A DNA stretch of 64,000 nt from Ferdinandcohnia sp036962705 (GCF_036962705.1 NZ_JBALOQ010000022.1:186001-250000), one strand, 5' to 3'; counted from the stretch's first letter, positions 1 to 9,283 are shown. Numbers and translations: made by a program. The notes: generated by a model not told the origin, from the sequence alone.

Positions 1-69
1 TATTTTTGGGATGTGAGGCATTCACATCTTAAAAAAATTGAAGAGGATGCAGATGAAAAAATCGCATAA
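1..69 (+). CDS. C-terminal end of an unidentified protein (cut by window edge)
   Basis: Frame 1 from the first base reads 22 sense codons and then TAA at 67-69. The visible tail is charged (Lys/Glu/Asp) and ends EEDADEKIA. Too little remains to assign a family. A hairpin follows at once, which fits the end of a rightward gene converging on the leftward metal-resistance genes. Confidence 0.4.
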   Translation, partial: YFWDVRHSHLKKIEEDADEKIA

Positions 70-74
70 AAAAA

Positions 75-95
75 AGGGATAACTATGTTACCCCT
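75..95. terminator. short hairpin between convergent genes
   Basis: AGGGATAAC and GTTACCCCT form a 9-bp stem with one A/C mismatch and a 3-nt loop. A-rich flanking sequence lies on the left, so it could end leftward transcription from the ATPase. It overlaps the last base pairs of that gene. Confidence 0.4.
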
Positions 96-2202
96 ATTCC
101 TTAACCTTTAATAATCGTAAGCTATTTAATGTGACAAGCAGTGTAGCACCCATATCAGCAAAAATCGCTATCCAAAGTGTAAGCCAGCCTGGAACAACCA
201 ATAGTAATGCTAAAGCTTTTATTCCTAATGAAAAAGTGATGTTTTGTTTAATAATCGATAGTGCTTTACGACTTAATTTGATCGTATACGGCAATTTTCG
301 AAGATCATCGGACATCAAAGCAATATCAGCCGTTTCAAGTGCGGTATCAGTTCCGGCTCCACCCATTGCAACACCGACTGTCGCAGCAGCTAGTGCAGGT
401 GCATCATTAACTCCATCTCCTACCATCGCAACGTTTTGGTGATTTGTTTGAAGCTCTTTAATAGAAATTAGTTTGTCTTCTGGAAGTAAATCAGCTTTAA
501 TTTCAGTAACACCAACTTCTTTTCCAATTGCGTTAGCTGTAAGCTGATTATCACCGGTGAGCATGATTGTTTTTTCAATACCAACATCATGTAATTTGCG
601 AATGACCTCTTTTGATGATTCTCTTACTTTATCAGCAACAGCGATAAGTAAAAGGATTTTCTCGTCTGTTCCAAGAATCATAACTGTTTTACCCTGTCTT
701 TGTAATTCACTAATTTGCTCTTGCTTGTCTTTTAAATTGCCTTTGTGTACTTCTTCAAATAAAGCCGGACTACCTACATAGTATACATCTTCATTAATTT
801 TAGCTTTCAAGCCTCTGCCTGTAATAGATTGAAAATCCTCTATCATTATATCCTTATAAGGGAGACCCTCAGCTTTTTTTAAAATAGCTGATGCAAGCGG
901 ATGCTGTGACCCCTTTTCAATTGCTGCGGCAATCGTCAGCCACTCATGTTCATTTTCATCATTTGATATGATGTCAGTGACTTCGGGAATGCCCTTTGTT
1001 AACGTGCCTGTTTTGTCAAAAGCAATTACTTTAAGTGCTCCCGCTTCCTCGAGGTAAATACCACCTTTGATCAGTACACCGTGTCGTGCTGCATTTCCGA
1101 TTGCAGTGACAACTGCAACTGGAGTCGATACAACTAAAGCGCATGGACAACCTACGACAAGTGCAGCCAACCCTTGATATATCCATTCGTTCCAACTTGC
1201 TCCAAAAAACAAGGGAGGAATAACAGCAATTAAAACAGCTAGTACTATGATTGCTGGTGTATAGTATTTTGCGAATTTATCAACAAACGCCTGTGAAGGT
1301 GCACGCTCAGCTTGTGCTTCTTCGACTAGATGAATGATTTTTGCAATTGTCGTGTCTTCCACACGTTTCGTTACTCTTACTTCAAGAAGTCCTTCTTCAT
1401 TCAATGTTCCAGCAAAAACCTCATCATCAATGGTTTTACTAACTGGAACACTTTCACCAGTTATCGAGGCCTGATTAACGGCAGAGATCCCTTTAATAAC
1501 GATTCCATCCATCGCAAGCTTTTGTCCTGGCTTAACAATCATGATGTCTCCGATTTGAATATCTTCAACATGGATCAACATTTCATCCATACCACGTCGA
1601 ATCAATGCTTCATTTGGTGCAATATCCATCAAAGATTCGATCGATTTTCGTGCTTTGTCCATCGAATAACGTTCCAAAGCTTCGCTAATTGCGAATAAAA
1701 TCACAACAGTTGCCCCTTCGCCCCATTCTCCAATTAAGGCAGCACCGATAATGGCTATGGTCATGAGAGTGTTCATATCAAAATTGAAACGAATCAGGTT
1801 CTTAAATCCTTTTTGAAATAGCGAATAGCCACCGATGATTATTGCTACAGCATAACCAATTGTCGAAGAGATATGCCCTTCTCCATATTGCTCTCCTAAT
1901 AACCAACTTACAATTAGTAACACTGCTGATGTATAAACTTTAATATTTTGTTTTTGCTTCCAAAATGGTAATAGTGGTGCTGCTTTTTCATGTTCATCTC
2001 GAAGCATTAAATTTTCAAAGGCACCTGCTTTTTCGAGTTCTTCAATTGTTGTGTTTCCTGTTACTGTTATTTTTGAAGCGCCAAAGTTTACATTAGCATC
2101 AATAACACCATCCAGGTGTTTTACGTTCGTTTCGAACGTTTTTGCACAGCCTGCTCAGGAAAAGCCTTGAACTCGGTAGGTCTTTGTAGCTTGTTCAGAC
2201 AT
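94..2202 (-). CDS. cadA: Cadmium/zinc-exporting P1B-type ATPase, with an in-frame TGA in the N-terminal metal-binding domain
   Basis: This is an efflux pump of the cytoplasmic membrane that uses ATP to expel Cd/Zn/Pb. The long uninterrupted part (from ATG at 2007, 637 aa) has membrane helices, the CPC ion-site motif (GCPCALVVSTP), the phosphorylation loop DKTGTLTKG, and GDGVNDAP. The natural start is ATG 2202: it has a strong AAGAGGTG site, overlaps the repressor stop codon, and is followed by a typical heavy-metal-associated (HMA) domain. Codon 16 (2155-2157) is TGA, exactly where the first Cys of GFSCAGCA is expected. The frame then continues as a normal HMA domain into the ATPase with no shift. 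Either the codon is read through (Trp or selenocysteine), translation restarts at 2007 to give a pump without its HMA domain, or the gene carries a point nonsense mutation or sequence error. HMA domains of such pumps are often dispensable, so a restart product could still work. Confidence 0.85.
2123..2139 (-). other. perfect hairpin 15 nt after the in-frame TGA of cadA
   Basis: On the coding strand ACGTTCG, loop AAA, CGAACGT form a perfect 7-bp stem. The apical loop begins 22 nt after the TGA codon, inside the distance range described for bacterial SECIS elements. The loop closes with G-C, so a guanine lies at its edge. It may equally be a by-product of the coding sequence. Confidence 0.4.
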
Positions 2203-2563
2203 AATTCTTCACCTCTTCTTTATGAGCGAGGGCAATTTTTAATAATTGTCTAATATGATCATCATCTAATGAATAAAAGACCAATTTCCCTTCTTTTCTA
2301 TATTTTACAATCCCCTGTTTATGAAGTGTCCGAAGATGGTGAGAAGCATTTGCAACTGTAATACTAATCACATTTGCTATGTCGCATACACATAATTCTT
2401 CATCCTTAGTTAAAGAAAAAGCGATTTTGGCCCTGTTTTCATCCGCTATAGCTTTGAACAATTGGGCTACGCTTAGAATATCAACTGTTTCTAACTCACT
2501 CTGTATCCGATTTACCTTCTCTTCGTCATAACAATAAATTTCACAGGTATCCTTTTTAGACAT
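2195..2563 (-). CDS. cadC: Metal-sensing ArsR/SmtB-family repressor, CadC type
   Basis: A 122-aa winged-helix repressor that leaves DNA when Cd, Pb or Zn binds. All CadC metal ligands are present at the same numbers as in plasmid pI258 CadC: Cys7 and Cys11 in the N-terminal arm with Cys58 and Cys60 (ELCVCD) for site 1, and Asp101, His103, His114 and Glu117 for site 2. The recognition helix region reads NASHHLRTLHKQG. It heads the operon; its stop overlaps the start of cadA in ATGTCTGA, which implies translational coupling. The ribosome site is GAGGGG. Confidence 0.93.
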   Translation of the reverse strand: MSKKDTCEIYCYDEEKVNRIQSELETVDILSVAQLFKAIADENRAKIAFSLTKDEELCVCDIANVISITVANASHHLRTLHKQGIVKYRKEGKLVFYSLDDDHIRQLLKIALAHKEEVKNYV

Positions 2564-2597
2564 TTAAATCCCCTCATTAAAATATTCATTTGAATAA

Positions 2598-2640
2598 AGT
2601 ATATATCTTAATTATCAGACATTCAAGTGAGTATTTGAAT
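2598..2640 (-). promoter_or_regulatory. cadC promoter with overlapping CadC operator
   Basis: On the minus strand, -35 TTGAAT (2621-2626) and -10 TATACT (2598-2603) are 17 bp apart. The imperfect dyad TCAAGTGAGTATTTGAA (2623-2639) covers the -35 and closely resembles the known CadC operator pattern TCAAATAAATATTTGAA. A second short palindrome, ATTCATTTGAAT (2584-2595), lies in the leader. This fits autorepression relieved by metal. Confidence 0.75.
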
Positions 2641-2663
2641 AATGGGCACAATCAAAAATATAT

Positions 2664-3452
2664 TCAGTTATGCCATGTTTTGGTTAATGTCTCTCGAAAG
2701 AGTTGATTAAGTTGAGGTGTTGGATTCGTTATGTCGGACTCTAGATTCGATACATATTGCTCCAAATATTGAATTTCTGTTTCAATAAATTTGTCTATGT
2801 CTCTAATTTGTTTCGTAAGCTTTTGGCCAGATGACTTCATTTTTATCAATTGTTCGATACTTCGTTTTAGATCGTTAGTAGGCAAAACATTACTGATTAA
2901 ATCATTCAAATCAAGGCTTATCATTTTGTGGTGATTTACAATGGATTTTGCCATTAATAATGGTCTAATAACGTTTAAATATGTTTTTAGATGTGGTTCT
3001 TTTTCTTGAATGGTTTTGAAATTTCCCCTAGCCACTTTCACATATTGGTAGATACTTGGAATAGGTGAAAAGATGCTATGCTCAATTTGTTTCATTTTAT
3101 TGATAAATAAATTATCTTCATAATAGATAATATTTGAATGCAACCATTCCAAAAGAGCTGGATTTGATTTGCGAAATAATCGTAGTGCCTTTGTAAGCTC
3201 CCAACCACTCATATCGACTACAGGGTTAACAGGAATAAGAATTTTATCGTGTTTTGGAATTTCAAGCACGTCCCGTTTTTGATCAATTGAAAGGTACCAT
3301 TCGGTTTTATGGATATAGATAAAACGAACATCATAATCGCTTTCATCGGATGCAATACCCCAGGTTCGGCTTCCTGCTTCACATGCGTAGAGAATTTTGA
3401 CTTCGTATTCCATTTGAATTTGGTTAAGAATTTTTAAGATATGACTTTTCAT
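2664..3452 (-). CDS. Predicted nucleotidyltransferase, YcgL type
   Basis: 262 aa, resembling the YcgL/COG3541 group of DNA-polymerase-beta-like nucleotidyltransferases. The N-terminal signature GSRTWGIASDESDYDVRFIY holds the metal-binding Asp pair of this superfamily (residues about 27-46). The C-terminal part is helical. Members are predicted to add nucleotides to an RNA or protein, but the substrate is unknown and cannot be read from context. The start has an AAGGGG site. It lies downstream of the hut terminator and is probably its own unit. Confidence 0.75.
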   Translation of the reverse strand: MKSHILKILNQIQMEYEVKILYACEAGSRTWGIASDESDYDVRFIYIHKTEWYLSIDQKRDVLEIPKHDKILIPVNPVVDMSGWELTKALRLFRKSNPALLEWLHSNIIYYEDNLFINKMKQIEHSIFSPIPSIYQYVKVARGNFKTIQEKEPHLKTYLNVIRPLLMAKSIVNHHKMISLDLNDLISNVLPTNDLKRSIEQLIKMKSSGQKLTKQIRDIDKFIETEIQYLEQYVSNLESDITNPTPQLNQLFRETLTKTWHN

Positions 3453-3476
3453 TGAGATACCCCTTTTTTACATAAG

Positions 3477-3505
3477 AAAAGGAGATGTGTTTGTCATCTC
3501 CCTTT
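3477..3505 (-). terminator. Terminator of the hut operon
   Basis: GGAGATG (3481-3487) pairs with CATCTCC (3495-3501) around a 7-nt loop. Read leftward, the stem is followed by TTTTC, right after the hutG stop codon. Confidence 0.75.
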
Positions 3506-3524
3506 ACCTTTTAGTATTCTCTTA

Positions 3525-4466
3525 TTACGAATACATAAAACGCAACATCACATTGGCTGCAAGTCTACTTGTGATATCACGAATATCTTTAGACGGGTCG
3601 ATTTCAACTAGATCCATCGCTTTCACTTTTGGATGTTTTGTTGATTCCGAGATACTTGAAAGAAGCTCCCTTGATGTCAAACCACCAGGTCCAATCGCTG
3701 GACAGCCTGGTGCAAAGGCTTGATCCACAACGTCCATATCTACAGAAAGATAGATAAAATCAACCTTTTGCGCTAATCGATCCACTTCTTTTTGAATGAT
3801 GGGAACAATTCCGATACGGTCCACATCATTCATGGTATACACTGTGACTCCTTTGTTCTTCACATAATCGTGGTATACTCTGGCATTCGTAAAATCCCGA
3901 ATTCCAATTTGGGTAAGGTCTTCCCCATTTAAAAAGCCACCCTCAAGTAGACTTCGAAAAGGAGTTCCGTTCGTTCTTCCACCATCCTCTAAATTTCGTA
4001 CATCATGATGGGCATCCCATTGAATGACACCAATTCTACCGTAGTACTCCTGAAATGCACGAATCGAAGGATAACTCACTCCATGATCTCCGCCAAGCAT
4101 GATATGTCTTTTGCAAGCATTTGTTTGCAGCATTTCTTTAACACTAATGTATAATCGGTCAGTGGTTTCTACAAGGTTTGTCGGATGGGTGTGAACATCA
4201 CCAAAATCTAACATCGTAGTGTTCTTGTAATCAAGGTTCTTTTCCCCTGAATAAGTGGTATACGCGTTCAGTGCGCCTCGAATCGTTTTTGGTGCGTCAG
4301 CTGCAAATGATGATGAGATAGATGACTTGGATGCAGGAAGACCGATGATTCCGATGTCAGCCTTGGCTCCTTTTTGATATGAATTCATACATTCTGTTAC
4401 TTTTGTTACAAATTGATCTTTAAAATTAGCTGGTTGACCTGGTGTGAGAAAACGAAAATCAGACAT
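3525..4466 (-). CDS. hutG: Formimidoylglutamase
   Basis: Last step of histidine degradation: hydrolyses N-formimidoyl-L-glutamate to glutamate and formamide in the cytoplasm. It is a 313-aa ureohydrolase (arginase fold) with the Mn-binding motifs GGDHGVSYP, DAHHD and DMDVVD. The start is ATG 4466, 8 nt after GGGGGAG; a longer in-frame start at 4508 would run deep into hutI. The chosen ATG overlaps the hutI stop in ATGTCTGA, which suggests coupling. Confidence 0.93.
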   Translation of the reverse strand: MSDFRFLTPGQPANFKDQFVTKVTECMNSYQKGAKADIGIIGLPASKSSISSSFAADAPKTIRGALNAYTTYSGEKNLDYKNTTMLDFGDVHTHPTNLVETTDRLYISVKEMLQTNACKRHIMLGGDHGVSYPSIRAFQEYYGRIGVIQWDAHHDVRNLEDGGRTNGTPFRSLLEGGFLNGEDLTQIGIRDFTNARVYHDYVKNKGVTVYTMNDVDRIGIVPIIQKEVDRLAQKVDFIYLSVDMDVVDQAFAPGCPAIGPGGLTSRELLSSISESTKHPKVKAMDLVEIDPSKDIRDITSRLAANVMLRFMYS

Positions 4467-5715
4467 AGTCGCTGCTCCCCCAAACCTTTGTTCCTTTAAC
4501 GTAGACACTGTTTGTATGATTTACGCCAAAATGGTATGGGAGGTACATATAATTTGGAATATCCCATAGGACAAAATTGGCGTCCAGACCGATCGTTATT
4601 GTTCCTGCTTCTCCACCTTTACCGATTGCAAAGGCTGCGTTTACGGTTACTGCATTCCAAATTTCTTCCGGTGTCATTTTTAGTTTTAGAGCTGCGAGGG
4701 ACATGATAAGCTGTAAATTTTCAGTTACGCAGCTGCCTGGGTTAAAGTCGGTTGCAAGAGCTACAGCAACACCTTCATCAATCATTTTTCTGGCGCGCGC
4801 ATAGGAATCCTTGCCAAGATAGAATGTCGTCCCAGGCAGTAAGACAGCAACTGTTTCTCCTTCAGAAAGCATGTTAATTGCTTCATCTGATGCAGCGACT
4901 AGGTGGTCTACACTCGTTGCACCAAGTTCTACAGCAAGTTCAGTTCCTCCTAAAGAATCAATTTCATCTCCGTGAATTTTTAGGCCGAATCCCTTTTCCT
5001 TTGCTTTTTGTAAAAAGTATTCTGATTGCTTTGTCGTGAAAACACCTGTTTCGCAAAAAATATCAGCAAATTCCGCAAGTTTTTTTTCCTTAACAGTGTC
5101 GAGAAGCTGAACCATCTCTTCCAAGAATTCATCTTCTTTCCCCTTGTAGGATGTAGGAATGGCATGTGGTCCTAAGAATGTCGATACAATTGAAATTGGG
5201 TAATTTTCTTTTAGTCTGTTAACAACTTTAAGTTGTTTTAATTCCGTTTCGGGATCTAAACCATATCCGCTTTTTGCCTCCATAGTTGTCACTCCGTATG
5301 AAATGATGCGTTTTAGATGGAAGGTAGCCTTTTCATATAGTTCTTCCTCAGTTGCTTTTTTTGTCGCCTCAACGGTTGATAAAATGCCCCCACCTGTTGC
5401 AAGGATTTCAAGATATGGCACGCCTGCTTGCTTTAGGGCGAGCTCTTTTTCACGGGAGCCACCGAAGACTAGATGGGTATGCGGGTCGACTAAACCTGGT
5501 GATACAACTTTTTGCTTGGCATCCAAACTATTTTTCGTTTGAATGTGGTTCGCTTCTTCATTTGTGCCAATCCAGGCTATTTTTCCAGAATGAACTGCAA
5601 ATGCCACATTTTTTTTGACAGTAAGCTCCTTCATTTCTCCGCCTTTAAGGGGTTTAATAGTTTCTTTTGGTAAGATCAATTCCCCTATATTGTGAACAAG
5701 TAAATCATATTGCAT
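4459..5715 (-). CDS. hutI: Imidazolonepropionase
   Basis: Third enzyme of histidine catabolism: opens the imidazolone ring to give N-formimidoyl-glutamate. It is a 418-aa amidohydrolase with the metal-binding HxH in PGLVDPHTHLVFGG, the zinc/substrate His in IHGDEIDSLGG and a late Asp in ATDFNPGS. The start has AAAGGAGC. It sits between hutU and hutG in the usual Bacillus order. Confidence 0.96.
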   Translation of the reverse strand: MQYDLLVHNIGELILPKETIKPLKGGEMKELTVKKNVAFAVHSGKIAWIGTNEEANHIQTKNSLDAKQKVVSPGLVDPHTHLVFGGSREKELALKQAGVPYLEILATGGGILSTVEATKKATEEELYEKATFHLKRIISYGVTTMEAKSGYGLDPETELKQLKVVNRLKENYPISIVSTFLGPHAIPTSYKGKEDEFLEEMVQLLDTVKEKKLAEFADIFCETGVFTTKQSEYFLQKAKEKGFGLKIHGDEIDSLGGTELAVELGATSVDHLVAASDEAINMLSEGETVAVLLPGTTFYLGKDSYARARKMIDEGVAVALATDFNPGSCVTENLQLIMSLAALKLKMTPEEIWNAVTVNAAFAIGKGGEAGTITIGLDANFVLWDIPNYMYLPYHFGVNHTNSVYVKGTKVWGSSDYV

Positions 5716-5747
5716 GATAGTGCTCCTTTCTCGCTAGATTGATAGTG

Positions 5748-7403
5748 TTATAACATCGGTATATCGACACCTTTTTCCTTTGCCACTTCAATTGCTTTTT
5801 CATAACCGGCATCCGCATGGCGAACAATACCCATGCCCGGGTCAGTGGTAAGGACTCGACGTAGGCGTTCCTCAGCTAAAACTGTTCCATCAGCAACTAC
5901 AACCATTCCGGCGTGTAGTGAATAACCCATACCTACACCGCCACCATGATGTATTGAAATCCATGATCCACCTGCAGCAACATTGATCAAAGCGTTTAAA
6001 ATTGCCCAGTCACCCACTGCATCACTACCATCCTTCATGCTTTCCGTTTCTCGGTTTGGTGAAGCAACAGAACCGCAGTCTAAGTGGTCTCGACCAATTA
6101 CAATGGGTGCTTTCAATTCACCTTTTCGGACCAATTCATTAATGGCGAGCCCCATTTTCACCCGTTCCCCATAGCCGAGCCAGCAGATTCGAGCTGGTAG
6201 TCCCTGGAACTCTACCTTTTCCTGAGCCATATCAATCCAGCGAAGTAATGCATCGTTTTCTGGAAACAATTCCTTGATGAGTGCATCTGTTCGATAAATG
6301 TCTTGTGGGTCTCCAGATAACGCTGCCCATCGGAAAGGTCCTTTACCTTCACAGAATAATGGACGAATGTAAGCAGGGACAAAGCCTGGAAAATCAAATG
6401 CATGTTCGACACCTTCGTCTTTTGCAACTTGGCGAATATTGTTTCCATAATCAAAAGTCACTGTTCCTCTACGTTGGAATTCTAGCATTGCCCGTACATG
6501 CTTTGCCATTGCCATCGTTGACAATTCAACATATTTTTTCGGATCATTAGCTCGTAATTGAATTGCTTCTTCGATTGAATAGCCTTCTGGCACATAACCA
6601 TTTAACGGGTCGTGCGCGGAGGTTTGATCAGTCATCACATCAATTTGTATATTCCGATATAAAAGTTCATGGTGCACTTCGGCAGCATTTCCAATCAATC
6701 CAATCGATAAGGCATCTCCATTGTGTTTCGCTTCCCATGCCCACTTAATTGCTTCATCAATTGAGTTTGTCATTCTATCACAATATTTTGTATCAATACG
6801 TTTTTGAATACGGGATTTATCAACATCAACCGCAATACAAACGCCGCCATTCATGGTAACAGCAAGTGTCTGTGCACCGCCCATGCCACCCAATCCAGCG
6901 GTAAGGGTAATTGTTCCCTTTAATGAACTACCAAAATGCTGGCGCGCAACTTCAGCAAACGTTTCATAGGTTCCTTGTAAAATTCCTTGGGAACCAATGT
7001 AGATCCAGCTTCCAGCTGTCATTTGGCCATACATCATTAAGCCTTTTTTATCAAGTTCGTGGAAATGCTCCCAATTTGCCCATTTCGGAACGAGAACAGA
7101 ATTCGAAAGCAATACACGTGGTGCGCACTTGTGGGTCTTAAACACTGCGACTGGTTTTCCAGACTGAATTAACATTGTTTCGTCATTTTCTAAACGACGG
7201 AGGGTAGATACAATTGCATCAAATGCCTCCCAATTTCTTGCAGCTTTTCCTATCCCGCCATACACAACCAACTCTTCTGGTTTCTCTGCAACGCCCGTAT
7301 CTAAATTGTTATACAACATTCGTAATGCGGCTTCCTGCTCCCAGCCTTTACATTCAAGCTCCAATCCTTTTTTTACATGAACGACACGATTTTGAGTTGA
7401 CAT
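5748..7403 (-). CDS. hutU: Urocanate hydratase
   Basis: Second enzyme of the pathway: adds water to urocanate using tightly bound NAD+ as an electrophile. 551 aa, the normal family length. NAD-binding segment TAGLGGMGGAQ, conserved RICWLGYGERV with the active-site Cys, and IGRDHLDCGSVASPNRETE near the end. The ribosome site is AAAAGGGGAA. The space up to hutH holds copy A of a structured repeat, so the hutU leader is unusual. Confidence 0.97.
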   Translation of the reverse strand: MSTQNRVVHVKKGLELECKGWEQEAALRMLYNNLDTGVAEKPEELVVYGGIGKAARNWEAFDAIVSTLRRLENDETMLIQSGKPVAVFKTHKCAPRVLLSNSVLVPKWANWEHFHELDKKGLMMYGQMTAGSWIYIGSQGILQGTYETFAEVARQHFGSSLKGTITLTAGLGGMGGAQTLAVTMNGGVCIAVDVDKSRIQKRIDTKYCDRMTNSIDEAIKWAWEAKHNGDALSIGLIGNAAEVHHELLYRNIQIDVMTDQTSAHDPLNGYVPEGYSIEEAIQLRANDPKKYVELSTMAMAKHVRAMLEFQRRGTVTFDYGNNIRQVAKDEGVEHAFDFPGFVPAYIRPLFCEGKGPFRWAALSGDPQDIYRTDALIKELFPENDALLRWIDMAQEKVEFQGLPARICWLGYGERVKMGLAINELVRKGELKAPIVIGRDHLDCGSVASPNRETESMKDGSDAVGDWAILNALINVAAGGSWISIHHGGGVGMGYSLHAGMVVVADGTVLAEERLRRVLTTDPGMGIVRHADAGYEKAIEVAKEKGVDIPML

Positions 7404-7423
7404 AATTTATTCCCCTTTTCTAT

Positions 7424-7663
7424 AATCAAATTCGCCTCGGCGTATTTGCGTCCGATTTTTTTAGGCCCACACGATGTGGGTCACAAAGACGTTGCCACAG
7501 GATGTGGCGTTCTTAGTCTTTGATCTTACGCTCGAAAAACTTCCTTTGAAAAATCGTGGCTTCCGCCGGAGGCTTTAACTTTATTTAGTTAAGGTTTGAA
7601 CCCCCACTCACTGCATTGCTCCAACCATTTAAAAGTAAAAAGACTTCTGCTGAATAAAGTTAA
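7424..7663. repeat. Structured intergenic repeat, copy A (between hutH and hutU)
   Basis: One of three related elements; copies B and C are at 14494-14689 and 32363-32551. On the plus strand it has a small opening hairpin (TTCGCC/GGCGTA), a long-range stem CGATTTTT (7453-7460)/AAAAATCG (7549-7556), hairpin CCCACA-cga-TGTGGG (7466-7480), hairpin GCCACA-gga-TGTGGC (7494-7508) held in AAAGAC/GTCTTT (7485-7490/7516-7521), a conserved TCCGCCGGAGGC box, and terminal arms TTAACTTTATT/AATAAAGTTAA (7575-7585/7653-7663). This copy has about 40 nt of extra sequence in the last loop. Its right end supplies the stop codon of hutH. Confidence 0.8.
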
Positions 7664-9177
7664 TTTCCGATTGGTTCTAGATTGGCTGTCCACACTAGTT
7701 TATTTTTTTTAAGCCATTCTGTTACCCTTTCAATATCTTCAGCAAACACTCGGTCTTCAGTAATCGACGGAACAATTTTTCTTGCTTCCAGAAAAAACGC
7801 ATGTGTAGCTGGTGCCATTCTGTGAGTGCCACGGTATTCAACTGCTTGCAGTGCACAAATACATTCAATCGCTAAAACTCGTCGTACATTTTGTATAATT
7901 TGATAGGCATGACGGGAGCCGATTGTCCCCATACTCACATGGTCCTCTTGGTTAGCAGATGAAGGGATTGAATCGACACTTGCTGGGTGCGCGAGTGTTT
8001 TATTTTCTGATACGAGCGATGCTGCAACATATTGCATGATCATTGCACCCGATTGTAAACCAGGCTGAGCACTTAAAAACGGCGGTAAATCATTTAGCTG
8101 AGGGTTAACTAGTCTTTCAACTCGACGCTCGGAAATGCTTGCAAACTCAGCAACTGCTATTTTCATAAAATCCATTGCAATTGCGATTGGCTGACCATGA
8201 AAGTTCCCCCCTGAAATAACCAAATTCCCATCTTCAAAAATTAAAGGATTATCAGTAGCAGCATTCATCTCAATTTCTAGTTTTTCTTTTACATAATCTA
8301 ACGCCTGCCATGAAGCACCGTGCACTTGTGGAATGCAACGTAAGGAGTAGGCATCCTGCACCCGCTTTTCACCTTGTCTAGTAATCAATTGACTCCCTGA
8401 TAGAATGTCACGAATTCTTTTTGCTACATCCATTTGCTGTTGGTAACCACGTGCCTCATGGATAGCTGGATGGAAGGCATCAATGATTCCTTCAAGACCT
8501 TCAAGTGTGAGGCTAGCGATCATTTCACTTTGTAGGGCAAGTTGTGAAGCTTCTAACCAATTGACTACACCCATTGCAGTCATTGCTTGGGTCCCATTGA
8601 TTAGTGCAAGACCTTCTTTTGCCTGCAAGTCAACTGGCAGAATTCCCTCTAATTCAAAAACTTCTCGGGTCGGCAAAACACTCCCCTTGTAATGCACTTT
8701 TCCTTCACCAAGTAGAACAAGAGCTAAATGTGAAAGTGGCGCTAAATCTCCGGATGCACCAAGTGAACCCTGCTGTGGTATAACCGGATGTATTTTCATA
8801 TTTATTAAAGTTACTAGTCTTTCCACTATAACCGGACGAATCCCAGAAAAACCTTTCAATAGTGCATTCAACCGTAGTAAAACCATTGCTCGTGATACAA
8901 CTTCAGGGAATGGTTCACCTACACCACAAGCATGGGAGCGAATTAAATTGAGCTGTAAATCATTTACATCTTCATCGGCAATGATGACATCACTAAATTT
9001 ACCGAAGCCTGTATTAATTCCGTATATCGTCCTTTTATCAGCCACAATTTTTTCAACTGCTTTGCGGCTTTGTTCTACTTTTCGAAGTGATTCCTCGCTT
9101 ATTGTTACTTGTTCATAGTCATAACAAATCTGTCTGACATGTTCTAAAGTTAACGACTGACCTGTTAACTCAACCAT
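7660..9177 (-). CDS. hutH: Histidine ammonia-lyase (histidase)
   Basis: First enzyme of histidine degradation: removes ammonia to give urocanate. 505 aa. The Ala-Ser-Gly triplet that cyclises to the MIO prosthetic group is seen in GSLGASGDLAPLSH (about residues 140-153). The start has AGGGGGATG. It lies just after the HutP-controlled terminator, so its transcription depends on read-through. The stop codon TAA is formed within the outer arm of the repeat that follows. Confidence 0.97.
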   Translation of the reverse strand: MVELTGQSLTLEHVRQICYDYEQVTISEESLRKVEQSRKAVEKIVADKRTIYGINTGFGKFSDVIIADEDVNDLQLNLIRSHACGVGEPFPEVVSRAMVLLRLNALLKGFSGIRPVIVERLVTLINMKIHPVIPQQGSLGASGDLAPLSHLALVLLGEGKVHYKGSVLPTREVFELEGILPVDLQAKEGLALINGTQAMTAMGVVNWLEASQLALQSEMIASLTLEGLEGIIDAFHPAIHEARGYQQQMDVAKRIRDILSGSQLITRQGEKRVQDAYSLRCIPQVHGASWQALDYVKEKLEIEMNAATDNPLIFEDGNLVISGGNFHGQPIAIAMDFMKIAVAEFASISERRVERLVNPQLNDLPPFLSAQPGLQSGAMIMQYVAASLVSENKTLAHPASVDSIPSSANQEDHVSMGTIGSRHAYQIIQNVRRVLAIECICALQAVEYRGTHRMAPATHAFFLEARKIVPSITEDRVFAEDIERVTEWLKKNKLVWTANLEPIGN

Positions 9178-9234
9178 ACATCATCCCCCTAAATATTTAT
9201 GAGTCCCTAACATGTTCTAGAAATGAGTCATGAA

Positions 9235-9283
9235 AAAACAAAAAGAGACGATAATGGCATAGAGATACCATCATCGCCTCCTA
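9235..9283 (-). terminator. HutP-controlled attenuator between hutP and hutH
   Basis: In the minus-strand RNA, GAGGCGAUGAUGG (9280-9268) pairs with CCAUUAUCGUCUC (9257-9245), with two G-U wobbles, followed by UUUUUG. This is a strong intrinsic terminator in the position where B. subtilis HutP acts. Confidence 0.88.

Noticed and set aside
131..442. Plus-strand open frame within cadA
   Set aside because: Antisense shadow of a well-supported gene, no ribosome site and low-complexity translation.
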